The notes beneath the pieces were generated by a model that was not told the DNA's origin, did no database searches, and saw only the letters and a list, made by a program, of their open reading frames with translations. A stretch of DNA of 64,000 nt from Arctopsyche grandis (Eukaryota > Arthropoda > Insecta > Trichoptera > Hydropsychidae): contig NC_135367.1 of NCBI RefSeq assembly GCF_051622035.1, positions 8,902,501-8,966,500 on the forward strand. The letters are read 5' to 3'. The position numbers were made by a program, and so were the translations under genes. This document shows, piece by piece, positions 47,576-61,060 of this stretch (positions are counted from its first letter, which is position 1; each line of letters starts with the position of its first letter).

Positions 47576-49796
47576 GTTTGCCAGGGAATAGGATATTTTA
47601 AAAATATTATGCAATTTAAAAAATACAATATAATTTCAGGACTTCTTATGCTTTCCCATTGTATTATTGAATTTTAATTTGATTTAATAATTTTTTTTTC
47701 TAGTGATATTATTTTCTATGCTATTTTTACTATTTTTTTCTTAAAGAATTTTTAGACCTCAAATATGATTAAAAAATATTTTTATTACATACATACTACA
47801 TCATATGTGTCATGATAGGAATTAACCCAAGGCGACACATATAGTAAGATTACTTTTGTATATATTATATGTAAGTATTAACAATTATTCAAACACAATG
47901 GGACGTAGAATACAATAGAGACAGCTATGGACAATCAAATTTTTTTTTATTGATATACAGCAAATTTGCAAAAAATAAATTATGTAGGAAGCATATTTTT
48001 ATAAGATTCAACAAATTCAAGATGCTAATAAATCGAAATTGCGAGAAATTGATTTAGAGGATACCGATTTATTGAATCCTTAATCCAACAGTTATAAAAA
48101 TCGGAAAATTCGAACAGGAGACGGTAAATCTGTGTTTCAACCACAAGGTCTCGCCAACAGCGTATTTCGCCGGGACTTAAACCCACGACCTCTCTACTAG
48201 TATGCAATAGCTCTACCAGTGCTCTACGCTGTGGCTATATAAATACATTCCCAAAGGAAAAAAATATTATTATACTTTTACAATCAGACTGGTATTTGAT
48301 TTAAAAAAAAAAAACGGACTGTAGTGCATAATATACTGTATGTATTTCAAATGGTTTGTATTCACCAAGTAAGTACCTTTATCAAATAAAACTACTAAAT
48401 TGTTACTACTATACATATGAACTTATGGACTTCTAAACACACCTATATACCACTGAAAAGTTGCGAGCCGAACAGAAAAGTTCCACACTCAAACTAATCA
48501 GAATTATTTATTACTTATAATTTGCAGCAATTTATCAAAATATATAAATCAACTGCGGACACGAATCCATAGAAATTTTATACATCTTTAAACAAATTAT
48601 AATCCATGGTATACCCAAATTAAGTATTTCAATATCAAAATTATACATATTTCATCTAACATTTCCGTGTTGCGAAATGTGTTAAACAACAAGTATCAGA
48701 CGACATGCCGAATGAATTCCAATGTCAGATTACGAGCAGTGCTCATGCATTGTAATTGCATTTTCATTAAACGAATGTTCGATAAAATCGTCATTACTAT
48801 ACTGATGTCGTGCTACACGACCGTTAGCTGCAATAAATAATCAATAAACACTCGATTCCAATATCGGTGGCTATCGGTGTGATTTTATGTAGTGAGAGAT
48901 TTCCCAGACCAGATTGCAGGCTGTAATGTGGACTTTGCGTTTCAGCCCGCGAACAATTTTGTTTCGATTTTTTTCAGCAATGCACAAAACTTGCATGAAA
49001 AATCTGAGCGGCTTTCACTGGTGCACGCTTCCGGGTCTTTTGTAATATTTTTTATACCTATGCATGTGTATTTTTGTCGTAATGATGAAATGCTACAATA
49101 TGTATAATAGGAGTCTGGGTGGTATTGCCGGCAAGTCTACTATTCATTGCAATGAAATGGCGCGAAAGTCTCAAGACTAACAATTGTGTGTGTAGTAATG
49201 ATGGTACTGCATCAGTATCGAGCTTTTATAATGGGAATATTGAATGTCATATATTGAAAAATTGTATGAAAAATAAGTTTTGCTATTAATAGGGGTTGGA
49301 AAATAGTTAAAATATCTAATTCTAAACACTTCTGTTAAAACTTATATACATGAGAGTCTTCTTAAGGATATACTAAGGTTGATCGTCAATACTCTCAACA
49401 TGTAGCCATCGTTTTCCATCAATAAATGTAGTTTGAAGATTCAAAATTTCATACTTATGTGAAGAATGACTTAAGTTTTGGTGTTATTAAAAATCAAAAT
49501 ACACAAAATACACAACGTAAGTACACAGATTTTAAGATTGCAATTCAACTCATGAGAGCATAAGGTTTTTTAAATCGAGATTATATTTTATCGTCTACCA
49601 ATATTCTTCACTTAGCAGTAATGCAAGTTTTGCTCAACCGAAGCTCAAAGCAATAAAAGTTTGATTTATTACACATTTAAACGAAAATGCACTTTAAGAA
49701 GTTAAATATTATACATCTATTGAAACAGCATATCAAAGACAATTTTATATTTATATATAGAGGTTTACGCGATATACGTATGTTTATATTTTTAAA
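47576..49796. other. Gene-free, with a SINE fragment
   Basis: About 47995-48240 on the minus strand is a SINE copy: a worn A-box, AGGTCGTGGGTTTAAGTCCC as B-box, TGGCGAGACCTTGTGG and a degraded body. About 48660-49100 is non-repeated and less AT-rich, with a 71-residue frame that has no recognisable features. The rest is AT-rich. Confidence 0.4.
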
Positions 49797-50250
49797 TCAA
49801 AAATGCCACTTTGCCTGAAGAAAAAGATCTTCGATCAATGTGTTTTGCCAGTGATGACGTATGGATGTGAAACTTGGATATTGAACGCCAAGTTGCAACA
49901 CAAAGTTCAATGCACTCAAAGAAGTATGGAACGTTGTATGCTTGGCATAACGAGGAAACACAGCAAACGGAATATGTGGGTGAGAAATATGACAAGAGTA
50001 GTGGATATAGTGAAGAGATTGAAATGGCAATAGGTTGGCCACGTGGCTAGAAGAATGAACAAAACAAGTGCTAGAATGGTACCAGAGATAATGCGAAAGG
50101 GTAAAAGAAAGACCGCAAGGAAGATGGGTAGACGAAATTAGGAAAATGTGTGGGGTGAGATGGATGAGAGTTGCGCAAAACAGGGACGAGTAGAAGCGTG
50201 TTAGAGATGTCTTCATCCAACAGTGGATGGTGGATAGCTTTAGATGATGA
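49797..50250 (+). pseudogene. RTE-type LINE, 3' end fragment
   Basis: The frame at 49803-50033 contains VLPVMTYGCETWILN, RSMERCMLGITRKH and a TRVVDIVKRLKWQ segment, typical of the C-terminal part of RTE/BovB-like reverse transcriptases. After a stop codon the homology goes on in the same frame (GHVARRMNKTS, then MVPEIMRKGK), a frameshift and a second stop follow. It ends in ATGATGATT-like sequence, common at RTE 3' ends. Only the last part of the protein is present and it is broken. Confidence 0.75.
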
Positions 50251-50306
50251 TTTGTGTATATAGAGGTTATAAGTCAGTCGATATTACTAACAAACTAAGA
50301 AACTAC

Positions 50307-50703
50307 TGTTACGTACGCCGCGGATTAAGCGAATATAATCCCAGAGACTGTGTGACCGTTCAAGGATTATCTGTTTAACGGATATCTGTTAACGGATTAA
50401 CTAAGTGCATACCGTGCGACTGGTATAATTAGTTTCAAGGATTAGCGACAGGCTAAGTGCAAGTAAGCTAAACATTGATTGCACTTCTCATACCGTGGGA
50501 ATACATATCCGAATACGTGACTATACAGTAGGTAAACAGATTAGACGTCCTGAGAGATCTACCCCTTATAAGGCGGTACGTAAGCGATATCATGTCATTC
50601 TGGACTGAGCACTGCCAGTGCGTGTATCTCCTTAATCATCAATAAATGCTGTGAAACGACTGTTGGGCTTTTACTTGGATCCTCCACCCACCCCTACGCA
50701 ACA
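50307..50703 (+). mobile_element. Solo LTR, family 1 copy C
   Basis: It runs TGTTACGTACGCCGCGG to CCCCTACGCAACA with CTAC on both sides (50303-50306 and 50704-50707). In this sense orientation the box CCTTATAAGGCGG (about 50565) lies upstream of AATAAATGCTGTG (about 50641), as in an LTR promoter followed by a poly(A) signal. It is the inverse of copies A and B. Confidence 0.85.
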
Positions 50704-50999
50704 CTACTAACAACCATACTAAGAGTCTCGGTGATAAGAATAAGATATCTTTAATGTTCAGATATAAACCAAATTTGATTGAGATGGTCGAATATATTAT
50801 ATACATAGGTACATATATAAGGAGTGTTTGAATATGTAACATATGAAATATATTTTGAACATTTTAATAGAATTGTATATTAAATAAGTCTTTGAAATAT
50901 TCCTCCTGTAGTCGATCTTATTGTAGCGTGAGACTTATAAGAACCGAGCATGCAGTCGCATTCGTGCAATGTGTTTATAACATTGAAAGGACGTAAATT

Positions 51000-51420
51000 A
51001 TTTATATATTTTTTAAATTATTTCCAATTTAACTATATAATATTATTACAATATAACTCAATTCAAGGTCTTAAATAATATTACTGTAAGCTTTGCTTTC
51101 CATAACATGACGTTGACAAGTACCTTTATCGTCTAAAAAATATAAATTTCTATTAATATTAAATTAATAAAATCAGCAACTGACGCATTTTATATTAAAA
51201 TTTTATTAATCTAAATATTTCAAAATACGAAACAGTAACTCAAAACTAACAAAAAATAAAAGTCTAATTCTACCGACCGCTATTATACGCACGAACAATG
51301 TTGTATTTCTTGACCAAAATGCAATGCGAAACTGAAACGAAATGTAATTGACCATCGCAGGTCGAGTGGGGGGTGAATGCGATAGCATGTACATTTTATA
51401 TAAATCTTATGCTAGATCGA
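51000..51420 (-). repeat. Family X repeat, uninterrupted copy
   Basis: On the minus strand this matches 60240-60500 and then 60891-61050: GTACATGCTATCGCATTCAC, TTTGGTCAAGAAATACAACA, GAGTTACTG..., ATAAAATTTTAATATAAAAT, and beyond it AGACGATAAAGGTACTTGTC and AACGTCATGTTATGG. It lacks the LTR that splits the 60-kb copy and so shows the empty site. Confidence 0.65.
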
Positions 51421-51553
51421 TTCGTCTACATGTATAGGTAATATGCCTTAAGCATTAGCATGTACTGAAAATGATAAATAAATATAAGAATAGATCGTGA
51501 ACAAACAATAAAAAGCTTTTAAAACACAAACAAAAATGTAGCTTCAGGTCTAT

Positions 51554-51920
51554 GTAGTACATGAAACATCTGGCAAGTACTTCGCCCAGTACTCCGTATT
51601 CCAGAATGGTGTTTCAGTACGGAATGTATGAACGTTTGTATGTATAGCAAGTAGGTATATATGAAGGCAACAAGTGGCCGTATTTCGGTTGTTTACGGAT
51701 GTGCCATCGGATCAACAAGCTGCTCCTCAGCCACTCTATGCAAACATGAATCAGAAGACAGTATTTACTCCTCGATGGTTAATGCCATACTTAGCTTACG
51801 ACACTCTGTCAAAACCCACTGTCGAGAAAAGTATCCACGAAATGTTTATTCCACGTGTCGTATTCAATAAAGTCATCTTTGGTTATGTAGAATTATATTT
51901 AGTATTTTATTATAATTACT
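51554..51920 (+). other. LTR-like segment or unknown repeat
   Basis: It has GTATATATGAAGGCAACAAG (TATA-like), a moderately GC-rich stretch and AATAAAGTCATC near 51869. The layout resembles an LTR, starting perhaps at TGTAGTACATGAAAC (51554). Two overlapping frames of 69 and 82 residues cross it and match nothing I know. No second copy or flanking duplication was found. Confidence 0.3.
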
Positions 51921-52215
51921 AGCTGAACCCGGCATGCATTGCAATGCCAGAATAACGCATTCAATTCCCGTTCCCGTTCCCGTTCTCGTTCCCGTTCCCG
52001 TTCCCATTTGTCGGAAAAACGCAGGCAGCGAACACATTTGAATTTATTGCGTTGCAATGACACTCATTCCTGTTTTTCCCGTTTCCGGGTGATTTTTTTC
52101 ACAGTAATCTTCCCGGACATGCATACAACAAATCCTGAAAGTTCCATCGCAATCGGTTCAGTGGTTTACGAGCCTATTCAATATATATACATATATACAT
52201 ATATACAATATATAT
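51920..52215 (+). repeat. Repeat remnant with (CCCGTT)n run
   Basis: Starts ACTAGCTGAACCCGGCATGC, goes into about seven TTCCCG hexamers (51965-52009), and ends with ATCGCAATCGGTTCAGTGGT and ATATACAT runs. This start-and-end pairing is a common arthropod interspersed repeat pattern, probably a LINE 3' region or MITE, but class is not settled. Confidence 0.45.
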
Positions 52216-53577
52216 ACATATATATATGTATACAGAGATATGAGCCGCTATATTTGAAATTGGAATTAAAAGTTCACTTTTCATCATTTCGAGAAATATC
52301 TTGCAAAATAATAAATATAATGTTTTGCGTTTTACAATATTTAAAAATACTGGTGGCTTGTAATACGTTTATTCTGTTTTTCCGAGATTCTGGACATATC
52401 GAATTAAAATAAGTGGTAAACAATTCGTGAATTAAGACAAACAGAAATAATGTTTTTGCAAATAAAAATTGAACTTTTCCCACTTTCAAATATAATGGCT
52501 CATATATTCCAAGCGTCTTTGCAAGCCAACAATATTGATTAAAGTCGTTAACTTTAAAGAGTTTTAAGTACCGGTTAAGGATTTTGTATTAATTAAAGTG
52601 TAAGTGTTAGAGGCTTAATATTTATTCCACTTTTCTTCATCTCGAGAAATATCACGCAAAACATTAAATATAATATAATATAATGATTTGCGTTTAACAA
52701 TACTTAATAATGGCAGACGATACATTAACGTATATTGATGACCAAAATGAGCAATATGGCAAAGTATGAAAACGATCGGATAAGAGATATAAAAATTACC
52801 ACTAACACGAAAACCATGTAAAATGCAAAGGAGGTATGTAAAAATACTAGTGGCCTTTAATACGTTTATTCTGCTTTTCCAAGATTCTGGTAATATCGAA
52901 TTAATAGAAGTGAGAACAATTTGTGAATTAAGTCAAACAGAAATAGTGTTTTTGGAATGATTATTGGACATTCGCCACTATCAAATATAACGGCTCATAT
53001 GTAGTTATATCTAATCGATATGTTAGAAGCTTGCTTCGATGATTAAAACATATGTATTAGGATGCAATATGAAATGTGCTAAGTCCCTCGTATAGCAAAA
53101 ATATTCTAGGACACTTATGTATACTGGTCAGAAATAAATTCAAGCAATTAAAAATTTTGAACAGCCGAATAAACTTCTCCTCGGCCAAGTAAGTGTCCAT
53201 TCGGTCCAAATTCCGCGCACGTCAAAACCTAGGTATATTTCGTAGAATTAATTTCAGTTTCGTTTTTTTTAAATGGAGTATACATATAATATTTTTTTTT
53301 GTCTTAAAATAATATTTAATTTATATAATTAAATATGTTCCAGTATTTAATAGCTTTAATTTTTAATATAATATAAAATAAAACTAATATACAAAACATT
53401 CACGTTTTGAATTTAAGCTCTTATTTAAGAACGTATGTACATACATTAATTACAATCAGATTTATAATATTTGTTTCAAATTATATTATCAGATTGTACT
53501 CGAGATATATGTAGATACTATAATAAAGAAAAAATATAAACAAACTGAAAATCGTTCATGTTTGTATAATTTTGAAT
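52216..53577. other. AT-rich; third copy of the unknown coding-like repeat
   Basis: About 52700-52850 repeats the sequence at 13165 (GTATATTGATGACCAAAATG, ATGGCAAAGTATGAAAACG, GCAAAGGAGGTATGTAA). The frame after the ATG reads ADDTLTYIDDQNEQYGKV and then stops. On either side, two diverged copies of AATACGTTTATTCTG..TTTTCC-GATTCTGG (about 52360 and 52860) suggest a local duplication. The rest has no feature. Confidence 0.45.
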
Positions 53578-53859
53578 TATAATATATATAAAAACGGACG
53601 CAATGTATGTTCGTGGGTATGTGCGGTGCATCGACAAGTATGGAGATTTATATAGGGATGTGGCGTGACGACCAATCGTGTCGAGAAGACACGGGGAGTG
53701 GTGTGGAGCATCTGAGATGTGCTCCTGATATTGAGTGCCAAGTTAATACGTGAGCGCGCGCACCTATAAATTGCCTTACATTATATTTATATATTACATA
53801 TAACTTTATTTTAATTCCTTTGCGAAATCACCCGTTGAAATCAATGGGCACAACACTAA
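53578..53859 (+). mobile_element. Helitron-like short element
   Basis: ATATATAAAAACGGACGCAA opens it, and CCCGTTGAAATCAATGGG, a 7-8 bp hairpin, is followed by CACAACACTAA (CTRR end) and T. The middle shares GCTCCTGATATTGAGTGCCA with the element at 41.6-41.8 kb. No target duplication is seen. The 5' TC expected of Helitrons is not clear. Confidence 0.55.
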
Positions 53860-56800
53860 TTCTTTTTTTTGTTGTTATTTATAAAAATCAGTAAAAGTGA
53901 TCGATCAAAATAAAAAGTCGATATATTATGTAGGTAAAGTTGACATGTGATGGTTTGATTATACTTGGTTAGGTTAAATATGAATTATTATTAATTGGTT
54001 ATTATTGACGCAAAATATACATGAACAGTAGTTAATAAACAATTGTACATATATATCCTATTAATAGTAAAGTAAAAATGATCATAGTAAATTAAATTAA
54101 AAAAGTTGAAAAGTTTTTCTTATTGTATTAAAAATGCGGTATTAAAGTTCGAAAAAAAATAGCACAAAAACACGTATAATTATGTACCGTATATACATAT
54201 GTACGTATTATTATATTTATGGTAAAAAAGAAGAAAATTTAATCCAATATTTGATTGTTTTCTTTCTATCTAATGTACTTTTCTATATCACTTTTTAACT
54301 TTTCCTCTTCACTTTTTCCCCTATTCATCTCGAAAAAAAAGTTACAAGAGCGTCATAAAATTTTACAACTATAGTTAAGACTTCCGAATACATATAATAT
54401 GATAAATCAGATCACTTTGCTCCAGTATTAAATCGACAGGAACGGATCGAACAAGTGCAGTCAGTTTAGCACACCAATATGGGAAAGTTTCGCGAGAGGC
54501 TCTTTAGCTTGCCGACATAAATTGATAAAATTTTTAAGTCGCGGCGTATTATAATAATAAGGCCAGACGGAGTTTACCGCAAAGGAAAATGCACACTCGA
54601 AGCAGTTGACTTATATTAAATAGAAGACCTAATAAATCCAGACAAAGGGGAGGGAGGCAGCAACAGAAGAAAAAGTTGGACAGCGAGTTCGTTACGCGAA
54701 TTGCGCAACTTTCAAGTTTTCCCGGTTCGGTCGCGGAGAGGAGTCGGAAATTGCGTCGATATAACTGCTTATGGTGCAATTGTGCAACTCGAAAATTTGC
54801 ATGCCAATAAGTAGGATTCACGCGAATCAAAGCCTCATATTTTAGCCTTCGAGGATTAACAGTTATTCATATTGCGAACGGCATATACATACATATATAC
54901 AATTCGTCGAACTTGTTTAAAGTTTTATTTAAACATTGGTATTAAATGTGTCGTGTGCATTATTTAAATTTGATTCGGTCATATTTGAGACGATATTCTT
55001 GGAAAGCTGTGTGCTTGTTTTAACGGTTTTGAAACCTTTGGAAGCTGTTTTAAAATCATATGTATGTCATTATGTAAATACGTATGTACATATATGCATA
55101 CATTTATGTATTAGGATGGTCCGAAATATTATTTTTTTGTATATATAATATAATATATGGAATATAGCCAAATACTTTAAGGGATTTACCCGTGGAATAA
55201 GTATATAATACATATAAATAATAAAACAGTGAGTTTTTCATGTTTATATTATAAAATATGTATTTCCGCCCGCTTAAGGTTTAGATATGATTTTAATAAT
55301 ATTTTTGCTTATTTTTTATCAAATTCAAATGACAAGGCTGGTTTATTGGAATACGTTCGGTTTTTTCGCTGTAAAAGTTTCGGTATGTTCTTTCATGTTC
55401 GGCTTTTCTACACATTTTCAACTAATCTTTGAAACAGGGTTTCCCAATTGTTATTTGCAACCCCTAAGCTACTTTACAGTTCCAGAGGGTGAATTGGTGA
55501 ATTGTTTGGATTATTATTCTTATTTTTTTTCTCATAAAAGTTTATATTACACGCTTTCACAATGTCTCATATACTTTGTCACTTCAATAATAGATTAAAT
55601 AAAGTAAAATGTGTCAAATTTTGCCACAACATATTATCAATGGAGAAGAAATTCTTCAAAGTGTTATTTGTATCAAAGTTTTGTTGAATGATTCTATGAA
55701 ACCGGCAAAGTTGAAGCAACATTTGCTGAATGTTCATCTAATATCACAAGGATTTTTTTTATGAACATCATGGAAATTCTCTCAAAAAATGAAGCTAGAT
55801 CCAATAGAAGATTTTCACGAAAAAAAGTAGCGTGAGGAGTTTCCGAGATGGAAGTGAAAGATGCAGCAGTATAAAGAAAGAAAGAAGCACGGTAAAGATC
55901 CGCTGAATATTTATACACAGCATGTATTCTCAGCACAGAGAGATGATTGGTCGATGGGTCGCGAGACCTTATTGGTTGTAGTATACGGTTTATTAATATG
56001 GCGAGGCTTTTTGATCCACTAATCCACTTGTGATAATGATTAGTTATAGTTGAAGTGTATTTTACTTATAGTTATAGTTGAAGTTACTTATAGTTATAGT
56101 TAAAGTGTATTGTAACTACCGTTATAGTTGAAGTGTATTTTCAGTTGTAATATATTTTGACTATATATGTATGTACTGAAAATACAGTTTAAGTATAAGT
56201 AGGTAGCAGGTAAGATGGCAAGGTTATGCTTTCGTGAAAACGTCATTCGACTAGTAAATTGAGTTGGAAAGTCATGTCGTTGAATTGTATTCGAATATGA
56301 ATGACCCGTTGGAATATATGTATTACAACTAGTCAAAATGTATTAGACTTCGACTTTAACATACATAAGTGGGTGCATTCTCTGAATTTATTTCATGACA
56401 CATCATAACGGTTCGTTTCGAATGAAACAAAATAAAGCAACGAATTCAAATCGCGAAGAAAAACGTCGACATTTCTTTTATACATACAGCCAGTCGCATT
56501 ACCATTGCATTACAAAACCAAATTACAAATATTCATAATGTTCGTTAAATATCAAATAAAAACTTTTGATTTGGAGCTTCGTTATTATAATTCAATTGAA
56601 TTAAGGACAAAAGCCCGAAAAAGGAGGCGAAAGAAAAAAATATGTAATAAACTCGAGTGGCATGTCTTCTTCGTTGACATTTCGTACCCGACGGTTCGTT
56701 ATAAATAATGTAACAGCGACGGGAGAGGGTCGGTGGCCAACGGAAAAGAAGTCCCTCATCCCCTCAACCCTCCCGCTTCGAACGCATACAATGCCCCATT

Positions 56801-57359
56801 TCGCGAATCGTCATTCGGGGATATTTAGGTAAAATCAGCGGATGACGCTGGCCGACGAGATTCGCGCGATATTTGCCCGAGACAAACTTTTTCACGCGAA
56901 AATCTAAATTTCAAATGCGCCAACGCCGAGATCGAACCCAGTATTGACACTTCCTCAAAGAAGTAGAAGCCAAAAAAAAATTTACATTTTCGTATATATG
57001 TAATTTCCTGTGATGAATTCGGTTGACTCCGAGCCGGGGGAAAATAATGAGTCCCATTCAACGTTGAATATGGTCAATTTGCGATGAGAATAGTTAGCGA
57101 GGTTTCGAGAGACGTGCAAAAGTGTCACTGAATGTTTGCATCAAAGTGAAATTATAATATCTCGAAAGCGGGCGAACGCGAGAGGGGGTGGATTTGATTA
57201 ATTGACCGCGCGTTAAGGGTCGTCATCGAGGAGGGGAGCTTAAGGTGAAAAAAAATGCAACACAATTCTGTGAACGATTCTTAAGGGGTGTTTAGATCGA
57301 TGAACATGAATATGAATATTGATTTTTTTTACAACACATTGTTCTCCACTTTAAAATAT
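53860..57359. other. Gene-free, two GC-richer blocks
   Basis: About 54410-54840 and 56700-57250 are non-repeated, richer in GC and without consistent coding potential; both could be regulatory. About 56040-56345 carries many AGTTATAGTTGAAGTGTATT units of the AACTAGT-type repeat seen at 3.1-4.9 kb. The rest is AT-rich. Confidence 0.4.
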
Positions 57360-57605
57360 TGTTGCGTGGACGTGAAGAGGGGCTTCCAGGATCGGAGAGA
57401 AAGACGCAGCTAGTGTTGCAGAAGTTGTTTATTGGTCTGCAATCGTCGACTCTCCAGCTCCGAATGCTCTACTGTTCGAGAGCGCTCAATATTTATACTC
57501 ATCGGGCGCTCTCCGTATACAGATATTCGCGAGATTCTATTGGTCGATGAGTCGCGCAATCACTATTGGTCGATGAGTCGCCACTCACCTAATCTCTACT
57601 TTACA
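57360..57605. mobile_element. Probable solo LTR, family 2
   Basis: Starts TGTTGCGTGGACG, ends CTACTTTACA, and ATAT flanks both sides (57356-57359 and 57606-57609). Length 246 bp. Inside, TATTGGTCGATGAGTCGC occurs twice (57538 and 57564); a related GATTGGTCGATGGGTCGCG is at 55944. Only one copy is present, so the call rests on TG...CA ends and the 4-bp duplication. Confidence 0.5.
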
Positions 57606-60239
57606 ATATCATATTTATTTATAAGTGGGTATGTATTTATTTGAAATTTAGACCTTTTTAGTATTACAGGTAATTCCTAATGCACCACAATACAAAAGAA
57701 CAAAAATAATATATGTACATACATGTATATGTATATGTAAGTAAGAGAAACACTAAGCATTTAACACCCTTACGAAACCAAAGTGTTATTCATCTTTTCC
57801 AATTATGATGATAATAATCATGAGGACAGAATATCAGACAAATAGGTTAAGATAATATCTGATAGGTTAAGAAAATAACATTCGGAAACGGCAGCAATGA
57901 TTGCATATAGAAATCGGATAGCTTTTGGTATGGGAGCCATCCAATAAAGGAATATGCGGGAAGTACAACTATCAAATGATTACTATGCACATTATTATTT
58001 TTATATATATGTATGTATATATATGTTTTATTTTTGCTATGTCTAATTTCTTTAGTTACTATTTTGTTTCTTTTCTTTTCTGTTATATTTTTGACCATTG
58101 TGGCGCATTAGGAATTCCTGTAATGCTACAATGGAACAAACTTTAAATAAATAAATAAATTATTAATTCCAGCAACAAGGAGCATGACTCATTGCTACTT
58201 AGAAGCAGGAGAACGAAACTAATCAATGAGAAGTTTCTGTGAAGTTCTAAGGAATTATGCTTAAGCATGCCCCAAAGTGGGGTAGAAGTATGGGTAATAT
58301 CCATATAGGAAACCATATACGTATACTCTTTCCTATATAGGAAACGAAAAAATGTTTATGCATTTTCCCAATCAATATTGATATGCTTCACATACATACA
58401 ATAGCACACAATAGCATTAAAAATCCAATGTAACTTTTTAAAACGTTATTTTAGTAAACGGAGTAAGTTTAGAATTTTCTATGACTTTCACTAGGTTTAT
58501 AACGATTCGATGCGCGTTCAGTATTCTTGTCGATTTGCGGAGAGAGAGTTGACGGATGAGGGGTTAGAATATAATGTACATACATATAATATTAAAATGA
58601 ACAAAATTTGATTTTATCTATGGAAATACTTCAGATAAATTAAAAAAGCACCAATATATATAAATCAGCAGTATATGTAGCTCGGTGGTTGCGTTATTGT
58701 TAATCCACTGAGAGGTTCTCGGGTTCAAGCCCTGGGTTGATTTGTGACTGCACCGTGTGACGGTTGACATATATTGTAATTATTTTACATAATTCGACGT
58801 TTAATACAGGATAAAACGTTTTATATATGTACATAGGTAATTACAATAAACCTTGCAGAATTCGCATTATTTTTGTTTAAAACACACATTTTTAACTGGA
58901 CGCTTGGCGTCCAGCACAGTGGCTAGCGGATTTTTAGCACAGTAAGGCAAGTGTTAAAATGTTCCGGTTATGAATAGCGCAGTTTGTACACGTATGGGTA
59001 TTTCCATAATAGGTTAAAGTTGCGATCTAATGATTAATTTCCGAACCACGACGACAAGCGCAATGAAAGGAAAACTTTCCCTTGAAACAATCCTTGAAGC
59101 CCCCAAACTAAAAAGACGACACTGAAATCTTTAATTGCTTTTTTTTTTCGCCATCCCCTTCGTCCGCGAATTAAGTGATTAATTATGTGCAAACGCACAA
59201 CGCCGTAAGATCCTCTATAAGTGATCGCCCGTCCTAAATTAAGGACAGGCCCGAAAGAAAATTAATCTCCCTCGCGGGGTGGAGGAAGGAAGGGAAGAAC
59301 CACGGGAAAAAAATCCTTTTTTTATCGCAACACCCACCAGTAGAAAATTTGCTTCGGGGATTTTTGAATAAGTGAATCTTAGCAAGTGTCCGCGGGTGCG
59401 GCGAGAAAAATAATTTAGGTTTTTTCCACACTTTTTTTTTATTTTTATATTCCTTCCTCCGAGGAAAAAGACTTGTCACTTAAGTGTGCACCATTATACG
59501 GAAAATATGGATCGCGAAATCCAACAGTGTTATTCATCAAGCGATTTAACGTCGCCGAAAATCTTGTTTCCGAACACAATGGCTTTGATTGATGTCCGAG
59601 GAGGTCGCGAAAGAATGGTTACTGTAATTAAGCGCTTCTGGATACCGAGAAAAAGCTGAAATATTTGATATTAAAACGGAAATATTTTCCTCGGAAACCT
59701 TTAACGTAATGTAAGGCGAGCGTGCGTCTAAATGTCTGTTACGTGTAACATACATATTAAATCTAAAAATAGTGAGATCGAAATTCAATGCCTTCAATGA
59801 ATCGCTTTATTGCCCTTTTGATACGATATTACACGATTGAATCAAAAGAGTCACGCTTTGACGTATCATTATAACGATATAAGATAGATCTTATCAATAA
59901 TATAATACTTATTACGTTCAAAAGCCAGCAGTATAGCTTGGTGGTTGCGTTAATGCTAACCACCAAGAGGCTCGATTGAAAATAATTTATTCCGAGTATT
60001 TATGCAGTGCTTCAGGTCATACTTGAATATTTGTGACTCCAAGTCAATATTTTCCCATCAGAATTTGTCAATTTATATGATTTCATTGTTGAAACGGTTC
60101 CTCACCAAATAAACAAAATCTTTCTACCTACTATAATCTATACATTTAAGCATTCAACATTTAAGGTAACCATTTAAATATGTAGAGGTACTATCTCTGG
60201 CAATGACAGGCTTTATTAGAGTCAAATCTCTTAACTTAA
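57606..60239. other. Gene-free; SINE copies and one GC-richer block
   Basis: SINE heads lie at about 58665-58760 (CGGTGGTTGCGTTATTG, GGGTTCAAGCCC) and 59925-60180 (TGGTGGTTGCGTTAATGC, body AATTTGTCAATTTATATGAT). About 59000-59500 is non-repeated, with TAATGATTAATT and GTGATTAATTATG, the type of site homeodomain proteins bind, and could be an enhancer. No coding gene is seen. Confidence 0.4.
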
Positions 60240-61060
60240 TCCTACAGTTGAACCGATCTAGCATGAGAATAACGTAAAATGTACATGCTGTCGCATTCGC
60301 CCCCCACTCGACCCGCGATGACCAATTACATTTCGTTTCAGTTTCGTATTACATTTTGGTCAAGAAATACAACATCGTTCGTGTGTATAGCGGTCGGTAG
60401 AATTTGGCTTTTATTTTTTGTTAGTTTTGAGTTCGTGTTAAGTATTTTTAAATATTTACATTAATAAAATTTTAATATAAAATACGTAAGTTGTTGATAT
60501 TGTAGCATATGCTAAAAGGAGCCGCCGTTATAATTGGTTTTCGAGGATTATCCCCAGGCTTAAGTACTGTCGGCTGACAATGGAGACCCCCGAATGGATT
60601 TAGTGGTCAGTAACGGCATTCGGTCGCTTTCCGCTAGATTTCTCAGAACTGACAGCGCGAGACCGTGGGACTGCATATCGGGTACGTGACTATAACAATA
60701 GGTAAACAAACACGTCGAGGAAGATGCAATGAGCGATCTTCCCTTTATGTATAAGCAGGTACTTATCAAGGCCATATCAAGGCATTCTGGACTGAGCACA
60801 GCCAGTGCGTGGATCTCCTTAATCATGCTAAAAATGCTGTGAAGCGACTTTGGCCTTTTGTTTGGATCCTCCACCCACCCTTACGCAACAATATTATTAA
60901 TATAATTATGGAATACTTATGTATTTTATATTAATGGAAATTAATTTTTTTTAGACGATAAAAGTAATAGTCAACGTCATGTTATTGACAGCAAAACTTA
61001 TAGTAATAATATTAAAGACTTTATTCAATTATATTGTAATAATATTATAGAGTTAAATAA
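60240..61060 (+). repeat. Family X repeat, split by a solo LTR
   Basis: The parts 60240-60500 and 60891-61050 together match the uninterrupted copy at 51000-51420 (minus). Shared stretches include GTACATGCTGTCGCATTC, GTAGAATTTGGC..., AGACGATAAAAGTAATAGTC and AACGTCATGTTATT. Solo LTR D occupies the gap. Confidence 0.65.
60501..60890 (+). mobile_element. Solo LTR, family 1 copy D
   Basis: It runs TGTAGCATATGCT to CCCTTACGCAACA with ATAT on both sides (60497-60500 and 60891-60894). It is more diverged at its 5' end than copies A-C but keeps CTGAGCACAGCCAGTGCGTG and TTTGGATCCTCCACCCACCC. The empty site in the 51-kb family X copy confirms the boundaries. Confidence 0.85.

Noticed and set aside
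51661-51922. Two overlapping 69- and 82-residue frames
   Set aside because: The segment looks like an LTR or other repeat, and neither product has recognisable features.
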